A stretch of DNA of 64,000 nt from Xiphias gladius (Eukaryota > Chordata > Actinopteri > Istiophoriformes > Xiphiidae), in contig NC_053420.1 in assembly GCF_016859285.1 (NCBI RefSeq), forward strand, positions 23,208,545 to 23,272,544, written 5' to 3'. Shown here piece by piece: positions 38,501 to 50,900 of the stretch. The notes beneath the pieces were generated by a model that saw only the letters and a program-made list of their open reading frames with translations, was not told the DNA's origin and did no database searches. A program made the position numbers and the translations under genes. The first letter of the stretch is position 1. Each line of letters starts with the position of its first letter.

Positions 38501-40939
38501 AGCTGTAGTACATTTCTAACTTTTTTAGCTGATTTTATTCATTACAAAGGAAAAGTGTATGCATTTATATATTTCATATTGCTAACTAAAACTTGCCCAT
38601 TTTTTCATATTTAATTGCAAGAAGGTTAATTAATAAACCTCTCTAATTATTGTTTATTTATTTATTTTTTTGGTAAATTGAGTCAAGAGTGGGAAAATAA
38701 CTCCTCCGGTATGGATGTTCTGTGAAAAGTTTTCCTCTCTTTTTTGCATTTTCTTTGACCCTTATATATCGTGCACCAAATGTTTTATGAAAGTACAAAA
38801 GCCAGTGATAACTCCAGCTCACTCCATTTAAAATATACCTTAAAGACTTCCTTGACAGCAGTCATCAGCTCAGGTCCCACTCCATCCCCCGGTACCATTG
38901 TGACCTTGAAGGTAGCATCTGCGCGGGCCGGTGGGGCTTCTGGACTACAGAGACCCGCAGATAAACTCAGTGGTCGAGATGCCAGCTGCTGCCATCGGGG
39001 GCCACTCAGGCCCTGAAGGTATGGACAGGAAGACAGTCACTACAAGTAGGGCCAGGTTTACTGGATATACTTACTTACTTACTTACATATATATGGCACA
39101 CGGCAAAATAAATGTGTCTATGGTCTGAGATGTATCCATATCATTCTGTCTCATTATTATCTCTAGATATATTAGGCCGATGGTTCCTAACTTTTTTGGC
39201 TTGTGACCCCTCGTCAAATGTTTGGATATGGCTAGCAGTTCCACAGTTTATCCCTTCTTAGATTTATTCTGTTTCTGAGGCTTGAAGAGGGGAAATTATC
39301 CAGGATTAAACAAGAAAAAAAAGCAGTGAGCAGAGTGGGGGAATAAAAAAAAATTAAAGAAAAAATTCAGACTTAACTTTGTGTAAAACGTAAATGACTA
39401 ATCAATTATTCAAATCAACAGAAAATTACCCAGCAACTATTTTGATAATCGATTATTGTTTGACTCATTTTTCAACAAATGCTTGTTCCACCTTCTCCAG
39501 TGTGTGGATTTGCTGCTTTTCTGTTTTATATCATCCTTATATTAATGTTAAGAATTAATATAATTTTTACTATTAATCATATTATTATTGTGTTAAATAT
39601 TTGGGTGTTTTGGACTGTTGGTCAGACATGATACATTTGGAGACTTTACATTTGGCCCCGTGAAACAGTATTGAGCATTTTCTAACATTTTATAGACAAA
39701 TCGATTAATTTAGGAAATAGTTGGCAGATTATTCGATGATGAGAATAACAATAATGGAGTTCCTTTAATCAACCAAATGACTGTTATAGAGAAATGAGAA
39801 GCACTGTATTGGGCCACTGTGGGCAATGTTATAATTTAATGACCAATATTATATGAACATTTTTTTTGAATGGCAGTACTGGATTTCTATATTATATTCG
39901 CATCAATGTCATGCAATTAATTAGCTGGATTAGCCAAAAACAGACATTCCTGTCTAGTTACTTAATTTCTATATTAAGAGTTTGTTAACCAATTACCTAG
40001 AAAATGATCTATATCACAATGTGCACCCATATTAGAATACAAAATGACATATAGTGATAACCTGATGAACGATGACGCCACAATGATTCCTATTTGATTA
40101 GGTAGCACTGAGGCAGGCTGAGACGGGTGTATAGATTTATTTGTGCAGATGTCTCAGCAGGATCATGAGTTTCAGGGTACAAACTTAACAAATCAACAAC
40201 AGTCAATGACAACAGTCATCTGTCAATATGACAACTGCAGTTTTAAGGTAAACAAATTAAGAGATCATTTGACTTCAAACCTGTTGATTCCCACTGACGT
40301 TTAAGTATCTAGCGAGTGAGAAAGCTGGAAGACAACGGACAAGTAAAATTCAAGTATCAAATCACAAGCATATTATCTGAGGATGCAGTCCAGACTTTTC
40401 CCTGCTCTTTTCAACACCGTTGGCTGTTGCTGAGCCCCGATAAGCTGTGTGCCGCTGCTGTTGGAAGAGTGTAAACGTGACTGATGGTTCGCTGAGGACA
40501 GAGAGGTTACCATGCCAGGGCTAACGGAGTCAGCTAGCCACTTTAGCCATCATTAAAGATACACTTTTAACTCATGAGGCTGGCTTGTTTGATGAGTATC
40601 TACTGACAACCCACTTTATCCGAGATTTGCTTTCCCCTAAAGCAGCTGATAAAAGTAAACGGAGCCACAAAGCTCTCTGTCACTTTTAATCCGGAGACGA
40701 TAGGAGATGTGTCAATGAAGGAGGCTCATGGTTAGCAACAAGGCACAGATGGAAGCGGTCGGTGTGTCAAACTCTTTCCGTGACAGTTTATAATAAGATG
40801 GTGCTCGAGTTTAACAAAACACAGCTTCGACTCCAGCATCTCATTTCCTACCGACGTATTAAGAAAATAAGCTTATAAGCATCCTCTGTACACTCACCTT
40901 GACCAATGTTACCAAGCTTCCCCTCAAGGCGGCCGCCAT
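34318..40939 (-). CDS. idh3b: Isocitrate dehydrogenase [NAD] subunit beta, mitochondrial
   Basis: Structural/regulatory beta subunit of the mitochondrial alpha2-beta-gamma NAD-isocitrate dehydrogenase (isocitrate to 2-oxoglutarate, TCA cycle). Exons 5' to 3': 40939-40898, 39012-38839, 38337-38217, 38023-37963, 37877-37745, 37201-37068, 36915-36813, 36253-36107, 35941-35847, 35656-35596, 34407-34318. All phases join, giving 386 aa (human 385). The N-terminus [14 protein letters not shown] plus a basic, acid-free stretch is a mitochondrial presequence. Family blocks follow: [150 protein letters not shown] and the HTPME motif separate beta from alpha and gamma. The start in GACGATGGCGGC is favoured over an in-frame ATG four codons upstream. 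Confidence 0.96.
35461..35590. repeat. (CA)n microsatellite beside an idh3b donor
   Basis: CA tract with TCT and AAA interruptions. On the idh3b transcript it is (GT)n beginning within 12 nt of the donor GTAAGTGTTTGTG of exon 35656-35596, the very exon that must choose between the two terminal exons. Confidence 0.95.
36325..36630. repeat. Compound GATA/TATC microsatellite
   Basis: About 300 bp of intermixed TATC, TCTA, TATAGA and TATA units in an idh3b intron, starting about 70 bp outside exon 36253-36107. Many sub-blocks are mutually inverted (agatatct, tagatatcta), so the tract can fold back on itself. Confidence 0.9.
39013..40897 (-). other. idh3b intron 1 with fish interspersed repeat
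   Basis: From about 39,175 to 39,790 it contains the words 'ggttcctaacttttttggct', 'tgtgacccct', 'ttttgataatcgattattg', 'ccttctccagtgtgtggatt' and 'tgctgcttttctgttttata', a dispersed repeat I recognise from percomorph genomes. Shorter relatives occur near 14,560, 20,700 and 31,600. The rest (39,800-40,890) shows no recognisable element. Confidence 0.55.
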
Positions 40940-40943
40940 CGTC
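40932..40943 (-). promoter_or_regulatory. idh3b: TISU-like initiation element at idh3b start
   Basis: Minus strand GACGATGGCGGC matches the TISU consensus SAASATGGCGGC at 11 of 12 positions and includes the start codon. TISU directs both transcription start and cap-proximal, scanning-free translation of genes with very short 5'UTRs, many of them mitochondrial. Confidence 0.55.
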
Positions 40944-41160
40944 AAAGACATGCACCAACGGAGCTGCTTCTTCTGTGCTGCAGCAGCGGCGTAGCGCGAA
41001 CTACGGGAAAACAGTGCCCCCGGGTGGACGGACGGAGCAGGTGTGGTAGGTAACCGAGTGCAAATAGCCTCCTCCTCCTCCTCCTTCTCCTCCTCCTCCT
41101 CCTCCTCCACCACTGGGAAGTCTCTTACTCCAGAATACTTCAGCAGACCAGATGGCAGGT
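40944..41160 (-). promoter_or_regulatory. idh3b: idh3b promoter region
   Basis: Immediately upstream of idh3b, moderately CpG-rich, with no TATA box in the first 150 bp. On the transcript strand 41,109-41,067 is a (GGA)n run with one GAA interruption. Inferred from position. Confidence 0.5.
41067..41109. repeat. (CCT)n / (GGA)n tract
   Basis: About 14 CCT triplets with one CTT interruption, 130-170 bp upstream of the idh3b start codon. GGA repeats can form G-quadruplex-like folds. Confidence 0.85.
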
Positions 41161-43048
41161 AGCTAACGCGACAGCTTGAGCGCAGGTCCTGAACTCACAT
41201 GACCCAGTCATATCAAATACATAGCCAGTCTGAAACATGTAGCCTGTTATCTTGGACTAAAACCCAGAAAACCTGAGTTGGGATGTTAGGGAATGACAAT
41301 ACAGAAAGGGGACTTTTTTTTTTCCCTTTCATAAAATAATCTAAGCAAAAGGCAAGATTTGAGGCCACAAATCTGGTGAGCATTATCTTCCTCAGGTTGT
41401 TGGATGTTCTCTGAGGAAGAAAATAAGCTTAAAACACAAAGTCAGTGCTAGTCACCTGACACCTGATGGATGAAAAATGCCTGGCAATGCAGTCATCTCT
41501 TCTTCTGGCTTCCACTCATTCATTGTTACAGGCATTTTAAAGTTGGAAGGTAAAATACAGTTTTCAGTTAAACAAAAAAAACAACTCTCTCTCACACACA
41601 AATCTCTATTCTATTTGACAAGATGTTTATATCTGCAGCTAGAAATTAGATTCTTCGCAAACCAACTCAAACGGGAAAAATATCATCGTACATAAGCAGG
41701 AAACCCCTGTCTGTAAAGTCTCCCGCTCATTTGCCTACACGATCGCTCTTCTGCAAGGTCATATGGTTGGGATGAGTTAAGACGAGGTTGAAAACCAGGT
41801 TCAAAGGAGGAACAGTGTTCTGATACTGAAGACGGGGTGGCACTGAAAGAAAAGAAAAAACGTGTGGTGAAGTATGAGGAGAATTCGGAAAGAGCTGTAC
41901 GAAATAGTAATTGGGAAAACCTTACAACATTGCGCCATTAGGTGATTTTGCAATAAATACAATCGTGGTGGCACTTTGGTGTTCACATCAGTTTGAATGA
42001 TTCAGGGGGGCCACAGCTAGACAGGGCCCATAGAATATGCAAAGGATTATGGTTATTTATCTTGTCAAAGCTGTTGTTGACTTGAGCTCAGGGGGGCCCA
42101 AAATGTCTAGCAATTTTCCTGTGTCCATCTTTATGTGACCAGCTTTATGCGACACTTACTCACAAATCTTTCTCAATATGTGGCCCATTGCTTATAACAT
42201 TGTCTTTAAAATTCCGTATTGTTGTCACATTATATTTGCTATTGCCACAGTCACCCTCTCAAATGGGTCCGTCCTTAATAGGTCAGGGGTTTCCCAATCC
42301 TATTCTAGGCAAGTGATGCTCTCTACTGACGGACAGGATGACATCAGATTTTAAAACCACCACCATGAAACTGTAGATTAGTGGGCTACCCTCTGACACT
42401 TGTAAATAGTCCTCCCTTACCTTGTTGGGCTTTTAATTTGGTTATTCATGCTAGCAAAATTTTCTCTGGGGGCCAAAGTAGAGCATCTTAGAATTTGTGA
42501 CAATTTTGCCCTGATTTGGGCTTCCCAGGCAGTCCTCCCTCTATATACAAATCCCTCCAGCTTTGCTCCTCTTATACAGTATCATTACATTCAAGTCACA
42601 GAGCTAAGCATCCATTTTTCTGAAATGGCCATATGCAGCTACTAGGTTTGTTACAATATCACTGTCTGAGTCTCTTTCCAATGTTGCAGCTCTATTTCCT
42701 GGTCCAAATAAAGATGGTTGCCCGAAACACATGTCTGTGGTCGATTTGTGGAATTGTGCACAGAAATTAAAAACTTTCATACTCGATTATATCTATCTAT
42801 GTTTATAGTGCTTTTCATAATTTTCTTTTATTTTCCAGGTACTTTGATTAGGAAGTGGTCACAATTTGGGAAACGGAATATTATTTTATCCAGACGGTTA
42901 GAAGAGTCGACTCTCCCTATTTTTCTCAGGGCATCTGCCATTTATCTTTCAGGAAAAAATGAATAAGCTATGTGACTCTCTGAATGTAGTGGATGCACAT
43001 GAGAAGCACAAACGTTAAGTTAACGTAGCCAATTTGATTGGTGGAGCG
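41161..43048. other. Intergenic between idh3b and wdr1
   Basis: No exon recognised. The words 'aggggggcc' at about 42,005 and 42,091 flank an 80-bp segment. The rest is unassigned AT-rich sequence. It separates two head-to-head genes, so it may hold control elements for both. Confidence 0.5.
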
Positions 43049-43560
43049 ATTGGCTGGGAGCCTGACAGACCTACACGAGGGGGAAAATATCCCCACGGCA
43101 GCAGTGCATGGTTAGTGGCTGACAGCCGCAGCGTAGTAGCTGAGTTTACTATATATGGGCAAAGCCAGGCTGCGTGAGAGCCGCACTCGCTTCCGTGTTT
43201 GTGTGATCGGGGAGTGCACAGCCGGGGGAGCCTCACTGTCGCCACGGTTTCATTCATTTAGAGGAGAGTAACGTCAAGCAAGAGACCAGCAGGGAAAATG
43301 CCGCATGCACTGAGTAAGTCTGTTTTATTTTTAATGGCAACGGCTGAGAGGAAGCGCAACGAAACTCTCCTTTTGGGCGACGCTGCTCAGCAGATCGGGC
43401 TAGTCAGCCAGGTAGCCCGCAGCTAGCTAGCCTCGCCCTTACGTAGCTGCACGATTTTTGACACTTCGTCTCGCAAATGAAAGACCGAAATCCCGAAATG
43501 GCGATGATCGTACCAGATTCGCCACGGAGCTGTGTCTGGTAAGCACGGCATGTTGTGAAA
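43049..43560 (+). promoter_or_regulatory. wdr1: wdr1 promoter, CpG-rich
   Basis: CpG-dense stretch spanning the wdr1 start codon and the first 250 bp of intron 1, unlike the AT-rich flanks. It includes a CArG/TATA-like box at 43,149-43,158 and a good initiation context (GGGAAAATGCC). Confidence 0.65.
43149..43158 (+). promoter_or_regulatory. CArG-like box (SRF) / TATA-like box
   Basis: CTATATATGG differs from the SRF consensus CC(A/T)6GG at one position. It lies 140-150 bp upstream of the wdr1 start codon. WDR1 is reported among SRF-dependent cytoskeletal genes, so SRF control is a reasonable inference. The same bases could act as a TATA box. Confidence 0.45.
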
Positions 43561-46500
43561 ATGCCCCGGCTAGAAATGCAGCCCTGTCACAGGCTGTTCA
43601 TTTAAGTTAGCGTTAGCTGGTTGAGCTAACGTCAGTAAGAGGAAATAGTTGTGCTCACATCGCATTGTTATGACATGTCCAGACAGTCAGGAACCGCTAC
43701 TGGGGGAGTAGCTCACAGACACAGTTTGTAGCTGCTGAATAAACGGTTTGGGCTGTAAATCTGATGTCGAGCTGATATTCTCAATCAGAAAACTGTGATT
43801 TGGTTTTTCCTTCTATAGACAATGCGCAACCCCAGTAGTTGCACCAAACTCGTTTCAGCTATCTTGTAAGCATTGAGATTTAATGGTCATTCTTATATGG
43901 TAAACAGGAAAAACGAGGCGTTTTGCTGGTGAATTTACAGTAATATTTATAAAAATAAGAATTATAAGATTGATGGGCGCTTGTTTTTCGTTTTTTTTTT
44001 CTTATAAGGTAAGAACCCAAACGATAAAATAAGCCATTTAAATGATCAGCAACAAACTTGGAAACAATTAGCCACAATCTATTTCCAATGATGATGCCAA
44101 GAAAAGATGAGTGATGCATTTTCTTTTTAAAAATTGTTTTTGTTCGTTTTGTTTTACAGTATTAAAGAAAAAAATCACGAATAAGCTTAAAAGACACCTC
44201 CTCTATCTTATTGATATTCAGGTGTTTGCGATGCAACTGGCCAAACGCTCTGTGAACACCGCTATGACAGCTCTGTACTAAATCGGTCTGAACGCTATTT
44301 TGACCGGTGAGGACAGACCGGGCAGTGTGGTCAGAGTTTCCGGAGAGGTCAGGGACGTGTCAGAGACCATGTTCAGCACATCAAGTCCTCAGAGCCACTA
44401 ATGAGGAATCCGGCAACGCTGATTAACTCATGCATACTCCTCGATTGCATCTGAAACTGGGGTGGTACGCGATGTTAATCTAGGCAGCGACAAGGTTTCC
44501 AGGCTCTGTCAACTCATGCTGACCTATATAGGCATACATTGTGGTCGTCTCTGTCTGCAAAAGGGTCCCTCATGGATATTTCTGTCAACGCCTGTCATCC
44601 TGTCATGTCTACTCTTTCAGAACATGTATTCGCCAGTCTCCCACAGATGGAGAGGGGAGTTGCAAAAGTGATTGGTGGTGATCCCAAAGGCAACAACTTC
44701 CTGTATACCAATGGGAAGTGCGTCATCATCAGGAACATTGAAGTAATTAACATTTTTTTAAAGCCATATTCAACTAATGTTGCAGATTTATTTATTTATT
44801 CACATATTATTTTATTTATCTTTTACCAGCATGGATCTTGTTGTGGCTTTTTTTTTTTTGGTATGATTCACAATGACATTTTACTCACTAATTATAGTGA
44901 ATTGTTTTCATTGTACTGAATTTAGTGAGTCAAATTTTAAAGAATAAGTTGACACCAACCTCCGAGGTATAATTTCAAGGACCTCCCGGTTAAAAATTCA
45001 ATTTTATTGCAACTCTGGCCACACCCAGCATCTGTGTAAGATGTGCTCTGGGTGCTATTGTTGTGCTGTCTGTCAGAACTTTGTCATGATAAATCCAAAT
45101 GGAGATGGCACAGGTAATGTACAGTCTCTGATTTCATCTTTAAACAGCTAGCAAGTATAGGCAAAGTTTTACTGCAGTGAGAGTTGAATTCTTTTACACA
45201 AAGAATGGTTTAGCATTTTTAGAATCTAGCACTTCCTTACATTACATGATATCTAGTTGTGTAACTACAAGTCATTCTCAGCAAGAAGGGTTATTACCTG
45301 CTGTTGTGTGATTGTTAGCTGATAGGGACCCTATCTTACCTGCTGCCTCATATGCCACCTGCTCTCCATTTAAGAACTTTTCCCACCCTTTTGCTACCAC
45401 ATAGCATGCGGCAAAGCCTCTGTTGCATCTGTAACTACACCTATAAATGTGAGGTCGGATCAGATTGTGTCTCTCCTTAATTAATCTAATGAGTAAGATG
45501 TTATCATGACCGATAGGAATGACGGGCAAACTCTGAAAATTATAATAAAAAAAAGAATTTATTTATTGTACTGATTTTAGAAGGGAACAAGGTACATCCC
45601 ATTTGTCAGATGCAGACTTGCTGATATCTCACATTTGCTGTGTTTTACAGAACCCAGCTATTGCGGACATTTACACTGAACATGCCCATCCAGTTACTGT
45701 TGCCAAGTATGCCCCCAGTGGATTCTACATTGCATCTGGAGGTAAACAGCCCTAAAAATGTACTCGTGTCAACGTGTGCAACTAGTTACCAAAGTAATAC
45801 TAGTACTATCATAAAATAATTGTATTTAAATCCTTTTTAGATGCATCTGGAAAGATCCGTATCTGGGACACCACCCAGAAGGAGCACCTGCTCAAGTACG
45901 AGTACACCCCTATCTCGGGCAAGGTCAAGGACATTGCATGGACAGAGGACAGCAAGAGGATTGCCGTTGTTGGGGACGGACGTGAGAAGTGAGTATCGGG
46001 GGTTTTCATACCATGAAAAAAAAGGTTCACCCATCTTTCAAGAAATGAAAGCAGTAGGTCTCAGTAGCTCTGACCACAATGACTCAGTCTCATGAGAATC
46101 TCCTCTAATGCAAGCTGTCACACGGATGAATGTGCACTGGGCATAAGTCCATTGTTTGCTGTAGACATTTTTTATTTTTAACATGCCATGGTGGCTCTTC
46201 TGGTGTAGTTATATTACATTTGTTGTTTAATCTCACTAATGGCTCTGTATAGAATATCAACAAAGTGCTGTGCAGTGTGTGAATCTACTGTGTGGCACTA
46301 CTGAGCAATTAAGAGAGCTCAGGCTTTCCAGCTCGTCGCTTGCTTTACTAAATATGTAGGGCAACTGTCCATAAATAAAATTATGGAAAAAAAAATCCAT
46401 TAAATAATTATTATTTAGTGTGACTGTAGACATGTCATAATATTCTGCGTAAGTGGGTTGTTTTTTTTTCCTTTAATAGCGTTAGACTTCTTTTTGTATT

Positions 46501-47885
46501 AAAGTATTTGAACTATTTTTATTCCTCCCTCAGACCTCGCACAAACCTGGAACAACTGAATGTGTGTTCCTCTCTTCCTGTAGGTTCGGGGCAGTGTTCC
46601 TGTGGGACTCTGGCTCCTCAGTGGGGGAACTTTCTGGCCACTCCAAATTAATCAACAGTGTAGACATAAGGCAGAAACGCCCTTACCGCCTTGCTACCGC
46701 CAGCGATGACACCTGTGGCTCCTTCTTCGAGGGGCCTCCCTTCAAGTTCAAGTTCACATTACGCGTGAGTTTGGGAGGTTAACATTTGCTTTTATTTATT
46801 TATTTATTTATTTATTTAAATTTTCTTTACCCAAGGCATTTGAGCAGCATTTTGAAAGGGGTATTTGTGTGAAAGTAGTTAGAGCCAAGTCGATATTGTC
46901 TTAAGAAAAAGGGGTGTTATGCTCTGCTGTTAAGCAGTTGAGTAAAACCCAACAGACCAACCCAAGGTTAAATTAATTAAGGCCAATATTTTGTTACTAA
47001 TTTAACAAAATGCAGCAGATGCAGACCTAGCAGTCGATGTAAGGATTTTTTTTTTTCTATGACTTTGAGCCAGCTTTTTTTTTTTTTTTTTTTTTGGTAA
47101 AGCCCATTGATCATCTCAAGTCTGTCAGAGCCTGGTGGTTTTTGACAGTGTTGCCTTGTTTGTCCGTTTCCCTGTTACATAACCAACTTCCCCCATAAAT
47201 TCTTGGAGAATGTCTGAGCCTCATTTCTAAAACCAGGCTTTCTCTCGAGAAAGATGTTTCACATTTTTGACTACCAAACCTTTTTAAAATTTGTTTTCTA
47301 CTTCAAGATCCTAGTGGTCTAATTTTTGGATTCAGTCCGCAATATTTATTTATTTATTTATTTTTTTTTCTCAGTTTACAGGTGTAAATTGCATTCCGTG
47401 ACGTGGACCTAGGTTTTGATAGCTGCATGTAAAATGTTTCTTACAGTAGAAATACCCTTATAACAAAAGGAAAAATGTTTTGCTTTTTTTTTTTTTTTTT
47501 GTGATGTATAATCTTTTTTTTTTTTTTTTTTTTTAACTAAATCACATCTTTTGTTTGCTTTAAGAAAAGCAGCCTTGTTACTCTTAAGCCTATGTCCTGT
47601 GGTCTTGTTGCACATAAAGTAAATGGTCCCACAGCTCCTGACATGAACAGTAGAGTAGGCTGTACAATACACTAAAATATGTGTGGCAGCTAAATTTAAT
47701 TCCAGAGAGGAATGTAATGTTTTTTTTTTTTTTTTTTTTTTTGGCCAGGGCAGCAAACTGGTTCCACTACAGCCTTTTCTTATTTTACAGCTCTGGAACT
47801 TTGCTACTATTCTTGCAATGTGCACTGCACTGCATTTTCCATGAAAATCGTTTTGCCTGGTTGATTTTGTTTTAATTTGTTTTTA

Positions 47886-47961
<76 letters not shown>

Positions 47962-50900
47962 CCTAAGCCTTGATCAGCCCTGATGGTCTACAATGAGGAA
48001 GCACTCTCAATGTTTGTCATGAGGATGACTAAGAATGATGAATTTCATCTCCACTTGCCAGTTTGACTAATATGTCATGTCTTGTGATAACACACTTCAA
48101 GTATAAGGGACTGTGCCAAATAAAATACCGATATGAACTGTATATTAATGGGAACAATCTTTCTCTATGAATAATGATCTGCAACCTTTCTTCCCCTCTG
48201 TCTCCCCGGTGACTGCTAAAGGACCACAGCCAGTTTGTCAACTGTGTGCGTTTCTCTCCAGATGGAAGTCGGTTTGTCACAGCTGGTGCCGATGGCCAGG
48301 TGAGTTTTTAGATTACCACGTGACCAACATCGGGGTTATCAGTTAACTTACAGAAGTGGAATTACATGGAGATATATATGTGTATCCAAAAATAATAATA
48401 ATAAAAATAAATGAATAAAATATTTATTCCTATTGGAATAAAATATCTATAATCACAAATATATAATGGAAACAACAAAACAAACCTAAATAAATGATAA
48501 TTTACGATATAGAGTTTCACAACCAATCTATGAGAATAGATGATAAAGTTATAGTTCTTGTAGTCATAATCATTGTAAGAATGTTTCTTTTTAACAGCCA
48601 GTTTGCCCGTCAACAATCTTAAGACCAAAAGAGTTTATGCGAGAGACAGGGTTTCAAGATGGGTAATAAATGATGACCAGGATTTGTACATGGACAGAGT
48701 ACCTAACTTTCTCTAAATTCAATAGTATCAACTCCCAGATCGCAAGACTCCTTACCTTCCAATTAAGTAATACAGGACAGTGGGCAAGCAGTGATGCAAA
48801 TGCAACTGCATTTTTTTAATTTTTTAATTTTTTTATTTTTTTTTTATGGAGGCGAGAAAGCTGTTAAATTTCTGATAAAGGATTAGGGGATACAGTTTTC
48901 CGCCTATTGCTGAAAGTGTTTTAAAACAGAAGTCCAAAAAGTGGCCCCGTGACTGACAAGACCAAAAGATATGACCTAAGCAAACTGGGTCATACTTACA
49001 TCTAAAGCAATCTGGGGCAACATTAGGATACAGCTTGGCTAATTTAACATTGGATTAAACCATGTCGAATACAGGAAGAAGAGGTGTGAGTGTGGCAGAT
49101 TTTATTTTTCTCCCATGTACGAGGGTTCCTGTTCGGGAACTTTTGGCAGTTGCACCCTTTATAATAAGGGATAACATTGTATAGCAGGGAAAAATATTTA
49201 CCGGCAAATCTGCAGACCTGAAGATATCTAAAGTAATGAGAATAAATTAAAGTTTTAAAGGAAGATTACCTTAATAAAGTAACTATCACTGTGATATTTA
49301 CCGAAGTACTGTATGATCTAGGGATGTCTCATTCTAAATAGGCAGGTGTATATAGAGGCAATTCATAAAAACTGCAGTTGTGTACAAAATAACGTTCCTT
49401 GTCTTATTAACAAGTATAATTTCCACAGATTTTCGTCTATGATGGAACGAATGGTGAGCGTGTGTGCTCACTGGGTGGAGAGAAGGCCCACAAAGGAGGA
49501 ATCTATGCTGTAAGTAGGGGTTTTTTATGTAAAAAGAAAATAAATAACACTACATTCAGTGCATGTTTTGTCAGTCTGTCTTTATATGAACTTCAACAAA
49601 TCATCACTGCAGTGTTTTACTTTTTTGGTATTCTCTGGCCCCATAATTTGGTCGACTGCGTGGGTTTTGTTTTTCAGGAGAGCTAGCTAAGAGAGTTGGC
49701 ATGCAGTCTGCTTAAAGTGTGTGGACACAGAAAAGGCTTCTTTCCCAATTCAAATAAGGGATTGTGTTCTCTGAAAGCAGCCTCCATCTGTCCTTACTGA
49801 TCCTTTTTTTTTTTTTTTTCCCCCATTGATTTATTTGACTTCCACACAGCTTTGGTGTTTCTGTCGTGTAGTGAATGTTTATGGGGAACTTTAACAGTCT
49901 TTACACACACAATGTACTACTTTGGTTACATGTATATTAATGTCATAATGTTTTCTTTTAATCCTTGTTGCTTTACTTACTCCAGGTCAGCTGGAGTCCT
50001 GATAGCTCCCAACTGATCTCTGCTTCAGGGGACAAGACCGTGAAGCTCTGGGACGTTGGTGCAGATACGGCTGTCACCACCTTCAACATGGGCACTGATG
50101 TGTCAGACCAGCAGCTGGGCTGCCTGTGGCAGAAAGACCACCTCCTCAGCATCTCCTTGTCAGGATACATCAACTACCTGGACAAGAACAACCCTGACCG
50201 GCCCATACGCACGATCAAGGTCAGACATTCAAAAATTGAAGCATGCTATTTTTGGATTTTAACAGTAGAGTTCATTGATACAGATAAAACTTTGTGCTAC
50301 AGTTGACATTAATGGAGAAAGAGCTGCTTTTAAACCTTTTTTTTTTTTTTTCCGCTGAAACACTGGCGAAATGAAAACAACAAAACGGCGCCAACAGTGA
50401 TACCACTTTGAAATGCTAAAGTTGTCACTTTAATGTCCTACTGTTTCAATTGTGCATACACATTTTAAAATCTTACAATATTTTTATTTAAAGAGATAGT
50501 CTTGAAGATTTTCATTTAAATAACTGTCCGTTAAGTCACTACCTATTGCTGGATGAGGTAACACAATAGTAATTGAGCATATGGCCAAAATTGACAGTAT
50601 TGCAATATTTATATATTTGCAGTATCATGAACTGGGCATCTGTATTAAGTTACTGCTGATTCAAACTAAACATTTTCTTCTGCTGCAGCTTCATGTTAAA
50701 AAGCATTTCACTGGCGAAACACAAGTTGCCTTTACTGTGAAGTACTCGCAGGAAATGCAATGTGTTTGGTCAGTGAGCTTAGCACCTACTGCTATCGACA
50801 TCAAAAATGCATCTACAAAACAAGATAACGGTCATTTTCAACATTTTTGGACAGTGGATCAGTTTGAAATATTCTAGAGAGTAAAGGAACAGTCAGGAGC

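Noticed and set aside
50581-50877. 98-codon frame in a wdr1 intron
   Set aside because: Unrecognised sequence, and wdr1 exons on either side join in frame without it.
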